From: JAZSMJ01 sp045535815
GTDB lineage: Bacteria; Bacillota; Clostridia; Oscillospirales; CAG-272
Direction: 5' to 3'
DNA length: 64,000 nucleotides
NCBI GenBank assembly: GCA_045535815.1
Contig: JAZSMJ010000041.1
Span: 41,276-105,275, forward strand
Shown: piece by piece, positions 52,760 through 60,199 of the stretch
How positions within the stretch are numbered: the stretch's first letter is position 1
Layout: every line of letters begins with the position of its first letter
The notes under the pieces: generated by a model
Databases searched by the model: none
Seen by the model: the letters and a program-made list of their open reading frames with translations, nothing else
What the model was told of the DNA's origin: nothing
Made by a program: the position numbers and the translations under genes

Positions 52760-52882
52760 ATGGGATATAAGAAATTCAATATATACAAGAACGTCAGCAT
52801 ACCGATAAAGGTGCTCGATATATTTATTATAGGCGGTATTGCGGCAATTGCCGTGCTGATAACGGTATTTGCATTGATTTAG
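52760..52882 (+). CDS. 40-aa single-pass membrane peptide downstream of mglC
   Basis: A short open frame that starts with ATG and ends with TAG just before the mgl terminator. It encodes MGYKKFNIYKNVSIPIK, then a hydrophobic helix (LDIFIIGGIAAIAVLITVFAL). The basic, tyrosine-rich start followed by one membrane helix is what a small membrane regulator of a transporter looks like. The gene begins 6 nt after mglC; only a weak GTGATAGAG is upstream, so coupling with mglC is likely. Confidence 0.65.
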   Translation: MGYKKFNIYKNVSIPIKVLDIFIIGGIAAIAVLITVFALI

Positions 52883-52911
52883 GTAAACAAGCGGTAAAAC
52901 CGCTTGTTTAC
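52883..52911 (+). terminator. mgl operon terminator
   Basis: Perfect 13-bp stem GTAAACAAGCGGT / ACCGCTTGTTTAC with an AAA loop followed by eight T, starting directly after the 40-aa peptide stop. Confidence 0.96.
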
Positions 52912-52935
52912 TTTTTTTTACGGATATGTTATAAT
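52907..52935 (+). promoter_or_regulatory. lplA promoter
   Basis: TTTACT (52907-52912), 17-nt spacer, TATAAT (52930-52935). The -35 lies on the 3' arm of the mgl terminator, so the two signals are merged. Confidence 0.75.
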
Positions 52936-52970
52936 CTTACCGTAAACTTATCCGAAATGAAGGTTTTTGT

Positions 52971-53948
52971 ATGAAAATATATCTGAACGATTCTATCGAT
53001 CCGTATTTTAATCTCGCCACTGAGCAGTATCTTCTCGATTCAGAGGATAAGGGAGATGTTTTTATGCTGTGGAGGAACTCTCCGTCGGTCATAATAGGAA
53101 AAAATCAGAATGCGTACGGTGAGATAAACCTCGGATTCGTCGAGGAAAATAAGATAAAGGTGGTCCGCCGTCTTACAGGCGGAGGCGCAGTCTTTCACGA
53201 TCTCGGAAACGTGAATTACACGTTTATCACCTCGTCTTCAAATGACGGCATAAATTTCAAGCGCTTCTGCGAGCCGATAATAAAGGCTCTTGAAACGCTT
53301 GGCTTAAAAGCAGAGCTTTCGGGCAGAAACGATCTTATGTCGGACGGCAGAAAAATATCGGGCAACGCTCAGTGCGTATATAACGGTAAGACCATGCATC
53401 ACGGAACGCTTCTGTTTTCTTCCGATATGAGCCGTCTTGCAGGTGCTTTGAACGTAGATCCCGAGAAGATAAAGAGCAAGGGTATAAAGAGCGTCAGAAG
53501 CCGTGTTGCTAATATAAAGGAGCTCGTAGCGGAAGAATACAAGGATATGGATGCTCTTGCCTTTAAGCGTTATCTTGAAGAGTATTTTTCAGAAGGGGCT
53601 GACACGGTGCGGTTTTCGGAGCAGGATAAGAGGATGATACAAAAGCTTTCGGATGAAAAATATTCGAGCTGGGAATGGAATTTCGGACGCTCAAAGGAAT
53701 ATCAGACAAGCAAAAGGAAGTACTTTGAATTCGGTCTTGTCGAGCTGCATATGAGCGTTAATAGCGGAGTGATATCGGAGATCTCGATTGCAGGGGATTA
53801 TTTCGGTGTCAAGGATATAGCTGAGCTCGAGGCGTCGCTTGTCGGATGCAGGCTGATAAAGGAAGAAACAGAGGCACGCCTTGGCTCTATCGACTCCTAT
53901 ATTATGGGCGCCGAGCCTTCGGATATTGTGAATTTGATTTTTAGTTAA
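52971..53948 (+). CDS. lplA: Lipoate-protein ligase A
   Basis: Attaches free lipoate to lipoyl domains of 2-oxoacid dehydrogenases or the glycine cleavage H protein. The 325-aa protein has the catalytic domain (VIIGKNQNAYGEIN, RRLTGGGAVFHDLGNVNYTF, SGRNDLMSDGRKISGNAQ with the lipoate/ATP lysine) and the C-terminal accessory domain (WEWNFGRSKEYQTSKRKYFE), so it is the complete two-domain form. It has its own promoter. Confidence 0.95.
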   Translation: MKIYLNDSIDPYFNLATEQYLLDSEDKGDVFMLWRNSPSVIIGKNQNAYGEINLGFVEENKIKVVRRLTGGGAVFHDLGNVNYTFITSSSNDGINFKRFCEPIIKALETLGLKAELSGRNDLMSDGRKISGNAQCVYNGKTMHHGTLLFSSDMSRLAGALNVDPEKIKSKGIKSVRSRVANIKELVAEEYKDMDALAFKRYLEEYFSEGADTVRFSEQDKRMIQKLSDEKYSSWEWNFGRSKEYQTSKRKYFEFGLVELHMSVNSGVISEISIAGDYFGVKDIAELEASLVGCRLIKEETEARLGSIDSYIMGAEPSDIVNLIFS

Positions 53949-53967
53949 AAATTTTGTTCAAAAGCAC

Positions 53968-53996
53968 TTTACTTTATGAAAAAAATATATTATAAT
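53968..53996 (+). promoter_or_regulatory. Promoter of the YerC-like gene
   Basis: TTTACT (53968-53973), 17-nt spacer, TATAAT (53991-53996), about 40 nt before the start codon. Confidence 0.75.
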
Positions 53997-54037
53997 GATA
54001 CAAGACTAATCTGATAAAGTGAAACGGAGATCGTGAA

Positions 54038-54343
54038 ATGGCAAAGAATACGAGAAACGAACAGACAGAATACCTTTTCAGAGCAATACTTCAGCTTGAG
54101 AATATCGACGAGTGCTATGCGTTTTTTGAAGATATCTGCACGATAGCAGAGCTTCAGGAGATGTCAAAAAGACTTCAGGCGGCAAAAATGCTGTACGATA
54201 ACTATATATACGTAGACATTGCGGAAAAGACAGGCCTCAGCACCGCAACCATCAGCCGTGTCAACAAGTGCTTGAAATACGGCAACGACGGATATCTCAA
54301 GGTTCTTGAAAGACTTGATTTAGAGGATCGCAGAAAGCAGTAA
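54038..54343 (+). CDS. YerC/YecD-type TrpR-like regulator
   Basis: A 101-aa member of the TrpR-superfamily YerC/YecD group. The TrpR helix-turn-helix is clear: FFEDICTIAELQEMSKRL, MLYDNYIYVDIAEKTG, STATISRVNKCLKYG. Function in the family is poorly characterised. CGGAGA precedes the ATG. A SAM-dependent methyltransferase starts 17 nt later on the same strand. Confidence 0.92.
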   Translation: MAKNTRNEQTEYLFRAILQLENIDECYAFFEDICTIAELQEMSKRLQAAKMLYDNYIYVDIAEKTGLSTATISRVNKCLKYGNDGYLKVLERLDLEDRRKQ

Positions 54344-54360
54344 TAGAGTCGGAGGCTTTT

Positions 54361-55119
54361 GTGAAGGATACGCAGTATACGGCTATTGCCGGATTTTACG
54401 ACGAGATGAATCCGGATGCCGATTATAAAAAATACGCTGCCTTTGCCGATAGGGCAATAAGGAAATATTCAAGAGGCGCAGAGATAGTGCTTGACGCCGC
54501 TTGCGGTACGGGTAAGATGATAATAGAGCTTTCAAGGCTTGGATACGATCTTATCGGAAGCGATATTTCCTACGATATGCTGTCCGAGGCCATGATAAAT
54601 ACGGCAAACGAGGGGATACATCCGCTTCTTCTCAATCAGGATATAAGAGAGCTCGACCTTTACGGTACGGTCGATGCGGCAGTCTGCTGCTTTGACAGCC
54701 TCAATTATCTTATAGGCGACGGCGATCTTGAGAAATGCTTTAAATCTATCCATCTGTTTATGATGCCCGACGGTATCTTTGTTTTCGATATGAATACGCC
54801 GTATAAGTTTGAGAACGTGTACGGTGATAACGATTATATTCTCGAGTCGGACGGTGCGCTCTGTGCATGGAGCAACAGCTACGATAAGGAAAGCGGTATA
54901 TGCGAGTTTTCACTTTCCTTCTTCAGAGAGGAAGAGGACGGCAGATACAGCCGAAGTGACGAGGTGCAGCACGAGCGCTCGTACAGTCTCGATCACGTAA
55001 AGAGTGCGCTGGCGATTTCAGGCTTTGAGCTGATAGAGATATCGTCCGATCTTGACGGAGCTGAATGCAATGAAAAAACAGAGCGTTGGTATTTCGTCTG
55101 CAGGGCGAAAAAGGACTGA
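54361..55119 (+). CDS. Class I SAM-dependent methyltransferase
   Basis: A 252-aa Rossmann-fold methyltransferase. Motif I is VLDAACGTGKM (about 44-54), followed by DLIGSDISYDML, AAVCCFDSLNYL and GIFVFDMNTPYKFEN. The pattern resembles small-molecule methyltransferases close to a dTDP-sugar/glycine methyltransferase group; the acceptor is unknown. The start is GTG with GGAGG five nt upstream. It is probably co-transcribed with the YerC-like regulator. Confidence 0.87.
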   Translation: MKDTQYTAIAGFYDEMNPDADYKKYAAFADRAIRKYSRGAEIVLDAACGTGKMIIELSRLGYDLIGSDISYDMLSEAMINTANEGIHPLLLNQDIRELDLYGTVDAAVCCFDSLNYLIGDGDLEKCFKSIHLFMMPDGIFVFDMNTPYKFENVYGDNDYILESDGALCAWSNSYDKESGICEFSLSFFREEEDGRYSRSDEVQHERSYSLDHVKSALAISGFELIEISSDLDGAECNEKTERWYFVCRAKKD

Positions 55120-55185
55120 AAAACAGCGATAAATAAGGCGTTTTTCAGAGTCGAAAAAAACTTTTAAAAAATTTGAAAAAAGATA

Positions 55186-55214
55186 TTGACAAACCGATAT
55201 CTATGTGATATAAT
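55186..55214 (+). promoter_or_regulatory. Consensus promoter of the tRNA operon
   Basis: TTGACA (55186-55191), exactly 17 nt, TATAAT (55209-55214): a full consensus promoter 32 nt before the first tRNA, fitting high stable-RNA expression. Confidence 0.92.
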
Positions 55215-55246
55215 AAACAACGTCGCAGGGAAACCTAAGACAAAAC

Positions 55247-55322
55247 GGGAGCATAGCTCAGCTGGGAGAGCATCTGCCTTACAAGCAGAGGGTCATAGGT
55301 TCGAGCCCTGTTGTTCCCACCA
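55247..55322 (+). tRNA. tRNA-Val (anticodon TAC)
   Basis: Cloverleaf with acceptor GGGAGCA/TGTTCCC, anticodon loop CTTACAA, TTCGAGC T-loop and encoded CCA. First of five tandem tRNAs. Confidence 0.96.
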
Positions 55323-55352
55323 TGCACCGGAGAAATCCGGTGCACACTTTAC

Positions 55353-55429
55353 GGCCCGGTAGTTCAGTTGGTTAGAACGCTAGCCTGTCACGCTAGAGGT
55401 CATGGGTTCGAGTCCCATCCGGGTCGCCA
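55353..55429 (+). tRNA. tRNA-Asp (anticodon GTC)
   Basis: Acceptor GGCCCGG/CCGGGTC, discriminator G, anticodon in CCTGTCACG, T-loop TTCGAGT, encoded CCA. A small hairpin (TGCACCGGA ... TCCGGTGCA) lies in the spacer before it. Confidence 0.97.
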
Positions 55430-55475
55430 TTTTCTTTTTAGGGATTATAAGTCAGATTCCCTGGATGCATTTTAT

Positions 55476-55551
55476 GCCTCTGTAGCTCAGTTGGTAGAGC
55501 AGGGGACTGAAAATCCCCGTGTCGTTGGTTCAATTCCGACCGGAGGCACCA
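55476..55551 (+). tRNA. tRNA-Phe (anticodon GAA)
   Basis: Acceptor GCCTCTG/CGGAGGC, anticodon in GACTGAAAATC, T-loop TTCAATT, encoded CCA. Confidence 0.97.
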
Positions 55552-55557
55552 TAGTGT

Positions 55558-55633
55558 GCGGATTTAGCTCATTTGGTAGAGCGCGACCTTGCCAAGGTCG
55601 AGGTGGCGGGTTCGAGCCCCGTAATCCGCTCCA
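55558..55633 (+). tRNA. tRNA-Gly (anticodon GCC)
   Basis: Acceptor GCGGATT/AATCCGC, anticodon loop CTTGCCAAG, T-loop TTCGAGC, discriminator T, encoded CCA; only 6 nt after tRNA-Phe. Confidence 0.97.
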
Positions 55634-55687
55634 TGCGCTAAAGCGCAGCAATAACCCGCATCAGCCGATGCGCGTTATTTAATCTCC

Positions 55688-55762
<75 letters not shown>

Positions 55763-55798
55763 AAAATTAAAGCGACCTTTCGAGGTCGCTTTAATTTT
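55763..55798 (+). terminator. tRNA operon terminator
   Basis: A 16-bp stem AAAATTAAAGCGACCT / AGGTCGCTTTAATTTT capped by a stable TTCG loop, immediately after the CCA of tRNA-Cys. Confidence 0.95.
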
Positions 55799-55801
55799 TA
55801 T

Positions 55802-56034
55802 CCAATCCTAAGGATTGGTATGTAATCAACGGGCAAAGCCCGTTGTATGTAATCTGTGCGCCCCGCACAGTATATCATCACGCGTCAGCGTGTATATCAT
55901 CGCCGAAGGCGCATCTCATCACGCGTAGCGTGCATTTCTGCGGCTTGATGATATACAATGCTTCGCATTGATGATATACCGCAACAAGTTGCGGATGATA
56001 TACACGCCTACGGCTTGATGTGCGCTTCGCGCAA
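55802..56034. repeat. Hairpin array with mirrored linkers, copy 1
   Basis: No gene lies in 55763-56106. The stretch is a string of short hairpins (CCAATCCT/AGGATTGG, AACGGGC/GCCCGTT, TGTGCG/CGCACA, ACGC/GCGT, GCC/GGC, CAATGC/GCATTG, CGCAAC/GTTGCG). Linkers in the left half read GTATATCATC or a close variant; those in the right half read GATGATATAC, its reverse complement. The whole array could fold as a long interrupted duplex with hairpins protruding. The core 55871-56010 recurs at 56761-56900 with about three mismatches. Confidence 0.85.
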
Positions 56035-56054
56035 ACGGATTTTCCCCCTCGGCC

Positions 56055-56083
56055 TTGAAAAATACCGGAAACTGTGCTATAAT
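56055..56083 (+). promoter_or_regulatory. Promoter/leader cassette 1
   Basis: TTGAAA (56055-56060), 17-nt spacer, TATAAT (56078-56083), then CAGAAAGGCGGT and the start codon. Nearly the same module precedes the genes at 57005 and 58292. Confidence 0.8.
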
Positions 56084-56106
56084 AAACCCAGAAAGGCGGT
56101 GGAGTT

Positions 56107-56676
56107 GTGAAACTTTCAAAAAAACACTTAATTATCGGTATTATATGCTTAATATCGGTGATTTTGCGTAACGTATCTGGCATTTCCGTAATTATTCCGT
56201 ATTTAGCTTTTTGCCTGTGCTCGTTTTTTGTTGGTTTGAAGGGCAAAAAAACTTTCGGAATTATTATTGTTTTACTGTTTGGACTTGTTGGTTTGCCTGT
56301 GTTTGAATTTGTTTATTCAATGCTTACTGCATCCTTTACGACAACGTTGCTTGCCAATGTTTTGATTTTGTTTGTGCAGACCTGTGTATATTTCGGTTTG
56401 TTTGTACTTGTTAATTCTTGGATCAGAAAAGAAAGATTTTCCTTCTCATTGATTACCGGCGTATTGACAATTTCTTGCATTGTGGTATATTCTATGCTTG
56501 AAGGGTCACAAGCATTTGCGCTTCTTAATGCTATGAATCAAGCTATTGAACAAGGTGCTTTGATTGATTGGTTGAATGTGATGGATAGTGGCAATCTTTT
56601 TGTCAACATCCTTTCCGGAATTGTGTTTTATGCAGCACTTTGGTGTGTTTCCATAAGACATATTAAAGAAAATTAG
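56107..56676 (+). CDS. Multi-pass membrane protein of unknown function
   Basis: A 189-aa hydrophobic protein with about five or six membrane helices (for example LIIGIICLISVILRNV, FGIIIVLLFGLVGLPV, LLANVLILFVQTCVYFGL and ITGVLTISCIVVYSML). No family is recognised. The start is GTG with GGTGGAG upstream. Wobble positions look more T-rich than in the flanking housekeeping genes, a hint of recent acquisition. It sits between two near-identical hairpin arrays and has its own promoter and terminator, so it looks like a self-contained cassette. Confidence 0.7.
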   Translation: MKLSKKHLIIGIICLISVILRNVSGISVIIPYLAFCLCSFFVGLKGKKTFGIIIVLLFGLVGLPVFEFVYSMLTASFTTTLLANVLILFVQTCVYFGLFVLVNSWIRKERFSFSLITGVLTISCIVVYSMLEGSQAFALLNAMNQAIEQGALIDWLNVMDSGNLFVNILSGIVFYAALWCVSIRHIKEN

Positions 56677-56704
56677 TTGGCATCTTTTTTATCAACACGC
56701 CTCC

Positions 56705-56740
56705 AAAAAATTCCGAAAGCAAATGCTTTCGGAATTTTTT
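56705..56740 (+). terminator. Terminator of the membrane protein cassette
   Basis: Perfect 16-bp stem AAAAAATTCCGAAAGC / GCTTTCGGAATTTTTT with an AAAT loop, 28 nt after the stop. Confidence 0.93.
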
Positions 56741-56743
56741 TAT

Positions 56744-56913
56744 CCAAGCCGCAGGCTTGGTATATCATCACGCATCAGCGTGTATATCATCGCCGAAGGC
56801 GTATCTCATCACGCGTAGCGTGCATTTCTGCGGCTTGATGATATACAATGCATCGCATTGATGATATACCGCAACAAGTTGCGGATGATATACACGCCTT
56901 ACGGCGTGATGAA
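56744..56913. repeat. Hairpin array with mirrored linkers, copy 2
   Basis: Same design as copy 1, 890 bp away: CCAAGCC/GGCTTGG, ACGC/GCGT, GCC/GGC, ACGC/GCGT, AATGC/GCATT, CGCAAC/GTTGCG, ACGCC/GGCGT hairpins, with TATATCATC-type linkers on the left and GATGATATAC on the right. No gene lies in 56677-57004; the rest of that gap is a terminator and a promoter. Confidence 0.85.
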
Positions 56914-56952
56914 AGTATTTTTCCCCAACCAATTTCTCTCCATGTAACAGTA

Positions 56953-56981
56953 TTGAAAAATTGTGATAGATATGCTACAAT
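56953..56981 (+). promoter_or_regulatory. Promoter/leader cassette 2
   Basis: TTGAAA (56953-56958), 17-nt spacer, TACAAT (56976-56981), followed by AAATTCAGAAAGGCGGTGG and the GH32 start codon. Confidence 0.8.
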
Positions 56982-57004
56982 AAATTCAGAAAGGCGGTGG
57001 AAAT

Positions 57005-58096
57005 ATGGATTATGCGCAAAAATTAAAATACCACTACCGTCCGGCAAAAGGATGGGTAAACGATCCAAACGGCTTGGTCTATTTTCAAGGATATTATCAT
57101 GTGTTTTATCAACATGCACCTGATTTTGAGATTCCGTGGAAACAACCGATGCATTGGGGGCATGCGCGCACAAAAGATTTTCTCACGTGGGAAGAGCTTC
57201 CTGTTGCTCTCTATCCTGATCAAGAATACGATAATAATGGCTGCTGGTCTGGAACTGCAATCGTAAAGGATGACGTGCTGTATTTATTCTACGCATCTGT
57301 TGGAGGAAAGGAAAACAAACAGACGGTGAGTGTAGCTTATTCCAAGAATGGTATAATTTTTGAAAAGTATGAGGGCAATCCTATAATTGATCTCTATCCC
57401 GAAGACGGCGGACCCGATTTCCGTGATCCCGCTGTGTGCTTTATCAACGGTACCTATTACTGTGTAATGGCCACGGGAAATCCTAAGGATAAAGCGGCTC
57501 GTCTGCTTCTTTACAAGAGCGATGATCTTTTCAAATGGACTTATATCGGAATAATGAGTGAGTGGGATGGGTGTAGATATGCGGAATGCCCTTCCTTTGT
57601 TTGCGCAGATCAACTGTATTTACTTACGGCTTCGGTATGCCCTTTTGAACGCAGACACTATTTTTCTGTTATGTACGGTGATTTCAAAGATGAAAAGTTC
57701 AATTTAAGATATATCTCTGAGGTGGACAAGGGTCCGGATCAATATGCAGGGCAGGTCTTCAGAGATCATCTTGGAAGAAACATTATGATCTCGTGGACAC
57801 CGGGGTGGAGATACGGAGGATTTGCCGAAAAGGATATAGGCTGTATGTCTGTTCCGAGAGAATTGAAATTGGAAAACGGAAGAATCACGGCATATCCTAT
57901 CAAAGAATTGCAGCACCTTTTAAAAAATGAAGATGAGTCGGTCAGGAGAACCGAGAATGGTTTTGTGATTGAACGTGCGGGGCGAGACCCTGTCGTTTAT
58001 GATGGCGAGATAAGCAATCTTAAAATTCTCAGAGATGGGTATTTGGTTGAGGTTTTCGTAAACGGCGGTACTGAGGTGTATACGGCATTGTTATAA
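57005..58096 (+). CDS. GH32 beta-fructosidase (sucrose/fructan hydrolase)
   Basis: Hydrolyses terminal beta-fructosides (sucrose, sucrose-6-phosphate or fructo-oligosaccharides). The five-bladed propeller carries the three GH32 landmarks: WVNDPNG with nucleophile Asp20, FRDP with the stabilising Asp141, and AECPSF with acid/base Glu194. At 363 aa it is short; the C-terminal beta-sandwich is reduced to a stub ending LVEVFVNGG. No signal peptide, so it acts in the cytosol on an imported sugar. It uses the shared leader module and follows hairpin array copy 2. Confidence 0.93.
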   Translation: MDYAQKLKYHYRPAKGWVNDPNGLVYFQGYYHVFYQHAPDFEIPWKQPMHWGHARTKDFLTWEELPVALYPDQEYDNNGCWSGTAIVKDDVLYLFYASVGGKENKQTVSVAYSKNGIIFEKYEGNPIIDLYPEDGGPDFRDPAVCFINGTYYCVMATGNPKDKAARLLLYKSDDLFKWTYIGIMSEWDGCRYAECPSFVCADQLYLLTASVCPFERRHYFSVMYGDFKDEKFNLRYISEVDKGPDQYAGQVFRDHLGRNIMISWTPGWRYGGFAEKDIGCMSVPRELKLENGRITAYPIKELQHLLKNEDESVRRTENGFVIERAGRDPVVYDGEISNLKILRDGYLVEVFVNGGTEVYTALL

Positions 58097-58129
58097 TTTG
58101 TCATCTTTTCTGTCAACACACAACAAACA

Positions 58130-58159
58130 AAAATCCGCCCACTTTTGTGAGCGGATTTT
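58130..58159 (+). terminator. Terminator of the GH32 gene
   Basis: Stem AAAATCCGCCCAC / GTGAGCGGATTTT with one mismatch and a TTTT loop, 34 nt after the stop. Confidence 0.85.
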
Positions 58160-58187
58160 CGAATGAACAATGAAGTCGCTCCGCTGA

Positions 58188-58239
58188 TGAATAATGAATA
58201 ATTTTGGTAGCTTTTCGCTTAGGCGAAAAGCTATTTTTA
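58188..58239 (+). repeat. Intergenic repeat with TAGCTTTTCGC hairpin, copy A
   Basis: TGAATAATGAATAATTTTGG followed by hairpin TAGCTTTTCGC / GCGAAAAGCTA (58208-58233) and ATTTTTAT. Nearly the same sequence is at 62443-62494. Both copies follow a terminator. Confidence 0.8.
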
Positions 58240-58268
58240 TTGAAAAATATCAGAAGGCGTGCTATAAT
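58240..58268 (+). promoter_or_regulatory. Promoter/leader cassette 3
   Basis: TTGAAA (58240-58245), 17-nt spacer, TATAAT (58263-58268), then AAATTCAGAAAGGCGGT and the GH43-like start codon. It directly abuts the intergenic repeat. Confidence 0.82.
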
Positions 58269-58291
58269 AAATTCAGAAAGGCGGTCGGACA

Positions 58292-59152
58292 ATGAAAAAG
58301 GAACAGATCAACATACGTGATCCTTTTGTCGTATACGAGAACGGAATCTATTATCTATATGGTACAAGAGCAAAGAATTTCGGATGTGACGTTGGCGGAG
58401 TGGACGTTTATCTTTCTGAAGATATGGTAAATTGGAGTGAGCCGGTCGAGTGCTTGAATTCTGAACGATACGGTCTGAACCGTGGAGTGAATTGGGCGCC
58501 GGAGGTCCACAAATATAAGGGTAAGTACTATATGTTTGTCACGTTTACGCAGGAAAACGGCTTGCGAGGCACTTATTCTCTTTGCTCGGATAGCCTGCTC
58601 GGTCCGTTTGTTCCTCATAGCAACGGTGCGCTGACACCAAGCGATTGGGAATGTCTTGACGGAACGCTGTATATCGATGAGGACGAGGTGCCGTATCTTG
58701 TTTTCTGTCATGAGCATACGCAGATCACCGACGGAACGATATGCTATGCAAGGCTGAGCGGATCGTTGGATCGTTTGGACGGAGAGGTGGTTACCATGTT
58801 TTCCGCCTCATCGTGTAAAGGAGTCGATCCTCTTGGGAACGGTAACTTTGTTACGGACGGACCTTTTATGTACTGTTCAAAAACGAATGACCTTTTTATG
58901 ATATGGTCTTCCTTTATAAAAGGAAATTATGCAGAATTTGTGGTAAAGTTCAAGGACAAAAGGCTGGGGCTTGAGTTTGAGCATATGACGCCGCTGCTGG
59001 ATAGCGACGGTGGACACGGTATGATATTCTCTGATGGGAAAAAGAAGTATTTTACCTACCATACACCAAATCAGCAGCTATTGGAACGCCCCGAATTTTG
59101 TTTGATAGAAGATCACGGTGATTTTATTAAAATAAAAAATGACAGGCGTTAA
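58292..59152 (+). CDS. GH43-like glycosidase (arabinosidase/xylosidase family)
   Basis: A 286-aa five-bladed-propeller enzyme without signal peptide. Asp10 in NIRDPFV is the usual general base; NWAPEVHKYKGKYYMF (Trp68-Glu71) and LDGTLYIDEDEVPYLVF are typical of GH43 and related families, and DGPFMYCSKTNDLFMIWS follows. The family removes arabinosyl or xylosyl units. Its position beside a GH32 gene suggests side-chain or oligosaccharide trimming of plant glycans inside the cell. It is followed by a convergent AraC-type regulator gene. Confidence 0.87.
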   Translation: MKKEQINIRDPFVVYENGIYYLYGTRAKNFGCDVGGVDVYLSEDMVNWSEPVECLNSERYGLNRGVNWAPEVHKYKGKYYMFVTFTQENGLRGTYSLCSDSLLGPFVPHSNGALTPSDWECLDGTLYIDEDEVPYLVFCHEHTQITDGTICYARLSGSLDRLDGEVVTMFSASSCKGVDPLGNGNFVTDGPFMYCSKTNDLFMIWSSFIKGNYAEFVVKFKDKRLGLEFEHMTPLLDSDGGHGMIFSDGKKKYFTYHTPNQQLLERPEFCLIEDHGDFIKIKNDRR

Positions 59153-59220
59153 ATAAATCTTTCCCACACATTTTTTAGGTAGATATTTGCGATTTTCATA
59201 GCAGATATCTACCCTTTTTG

Positions 59221-60027
59221 TTATTGTAGCCTAGAAGCTGTATCTTTTTGCACCGTTAATACATACTCCCTCGGTGAAATGCCGACGGTTTTCTTAAATA
59301 TATTGGAAAAATACAACGGATCTGCAAATCCTGATAACAAAGCCACGTTTTTGATAGAATCGATTCCTTCGTTAAGCAGTGATATTGCGTATTTGATCCT
59401 TAGATCTCTCAAATATTCCGAATAGGTAACGCCTATCGCTTTTTTAAAGACGTGTGACAAATACTTGGAATTGTAGGAAAGAGAGTCTGCGATCTTGCTT
59501 ATCGACAGCTCAGGATCGTTGAAATTCCCCTCCGAAATTTCTAATATCTTGCCCACGACGTTGCCACGTTCCGCTATATGAGAGGAAAGACGGGAAAAGG
59601 AATACAATAGGATGCTTTCGGATGCGAGATCGACGGTATCCTCGTTAGCTCTGGATAAGCTGTCACGCCAAAGCGGGATCAGTCCGTCGTATCCGTCAAA
59701 GGTACGGTTTCCCTTGTGGATATTAAAACGGTGAAGCAGATCGTCTGCCCGTCCGCCGCTAAAGTCAATATACAGATATATTGCATCCTGTGCCTGATCT
59801 ACCGAGAATGTCTCATTTTCAAATCCAAACAAAAGGGTTCCCGAACAGCAGTGAAATTCCTGACCGTTGAATTTAAAAGCTCCCTGTCCCTGTACCACGA
59901 GGATCATACGGTGCTTTTTTAGCGATACGTTTTGCTTCATGATCTTGGTATCGGTTTGCATTACAAAGCACGAAACAGACAGCGGACTGTGCAATGATGG
60001 ATTTGGAAATTTGCAGATGTTCTTCAT
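59221..60027 (-). CDS. AraC-family transcriptional regulator
   Basis: A 268-aa regulator: N-terminal cupin-like effector domain (about 1-150, with QGAFKFNGQEFHCCSGTLLF) and a C-terminal AraC DNA-binding domain of two helix-turn-helix units (LSISKIADSLSYNSKYLSHVFKK and NVALLSGFADPLYFSNIFKK followed by GISPREY). ATG 60027 is chosen over 60033 and the longer frame because AGGAGA lies 7 nt upstream. It probably senses a sugar and controls the flanking glycosidase and transporter genes; divergent from the EamA gene. Confidence 0.92.
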   Translation of the reverse strand: MKNICKFPNPSLHSPLSVSCFVMQTDTKIMKQNVSLKKHRMILVVQGQGAFKFNGQEFHCCSGTLLFGFENETFSVDQAQDAIYLYIDFSGGRADDLLHRFNIHKGNRTFDGYDGLIPLWRDSLSRANEDTVDLASESILLYSFSRLSSHIAERGNVVGKILEISEGNFNDPELSISKIADSLSYNSKYLSHVFKKAIGVTYSEYLRDLRIKYAISLLNEGIDSIKNVALLSGFADPLYFSNIFKKTVGISPREYVLTVQKDTASRLQ

Positions 60028-60132
60028 ACGCATTCTCCTGATTTGCTTTTTGTTATTATGAATTGTATCACGAATTTTGAACGATTGCAATACAATTCAA
60101 ACTATTTTATATAAATTCATAGATTTTTTCCA

Positions 60133-60160
60133 TTGCGTCGAAAAGCAGATATGTTATAAT
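60133..60160 (+). promoter_or_regulatory. Promoter of the EamA transporter gene
   Basis: TTGCGT (60133-60138), 16-nt spacer, TATAAT (60155-60160), in the AraC/EamA divergent gap. Confidence 0.55.
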
Positions 60161-60199
60161 AAAAGCAACAAATAAAAGCTGTTGTTTTTGGGGAATGTT

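Noticed and set aside
52931..52970. Riboswitch ahead of lplA
   Set aside because: The leader is only about 30 nt, too short for any known class, and is fully explained by promoter and ribosome binding site.
55311..55682. 123-codon frame across the tRNA genes
   Set aside because: It translates tRNA-Asp, tRNA-Phe and tRNA-Gly. Peptides such as GHGFESHPGRH are known artefacts of translated tRNA.
55802..56913. CRISPR-like repetitive array
   Set aside because: Linkers are only about 10 nt, invert at the centre, and the intervening units are self-complementary hairpins. There are no spacer-like unique sequences and no cas genes.
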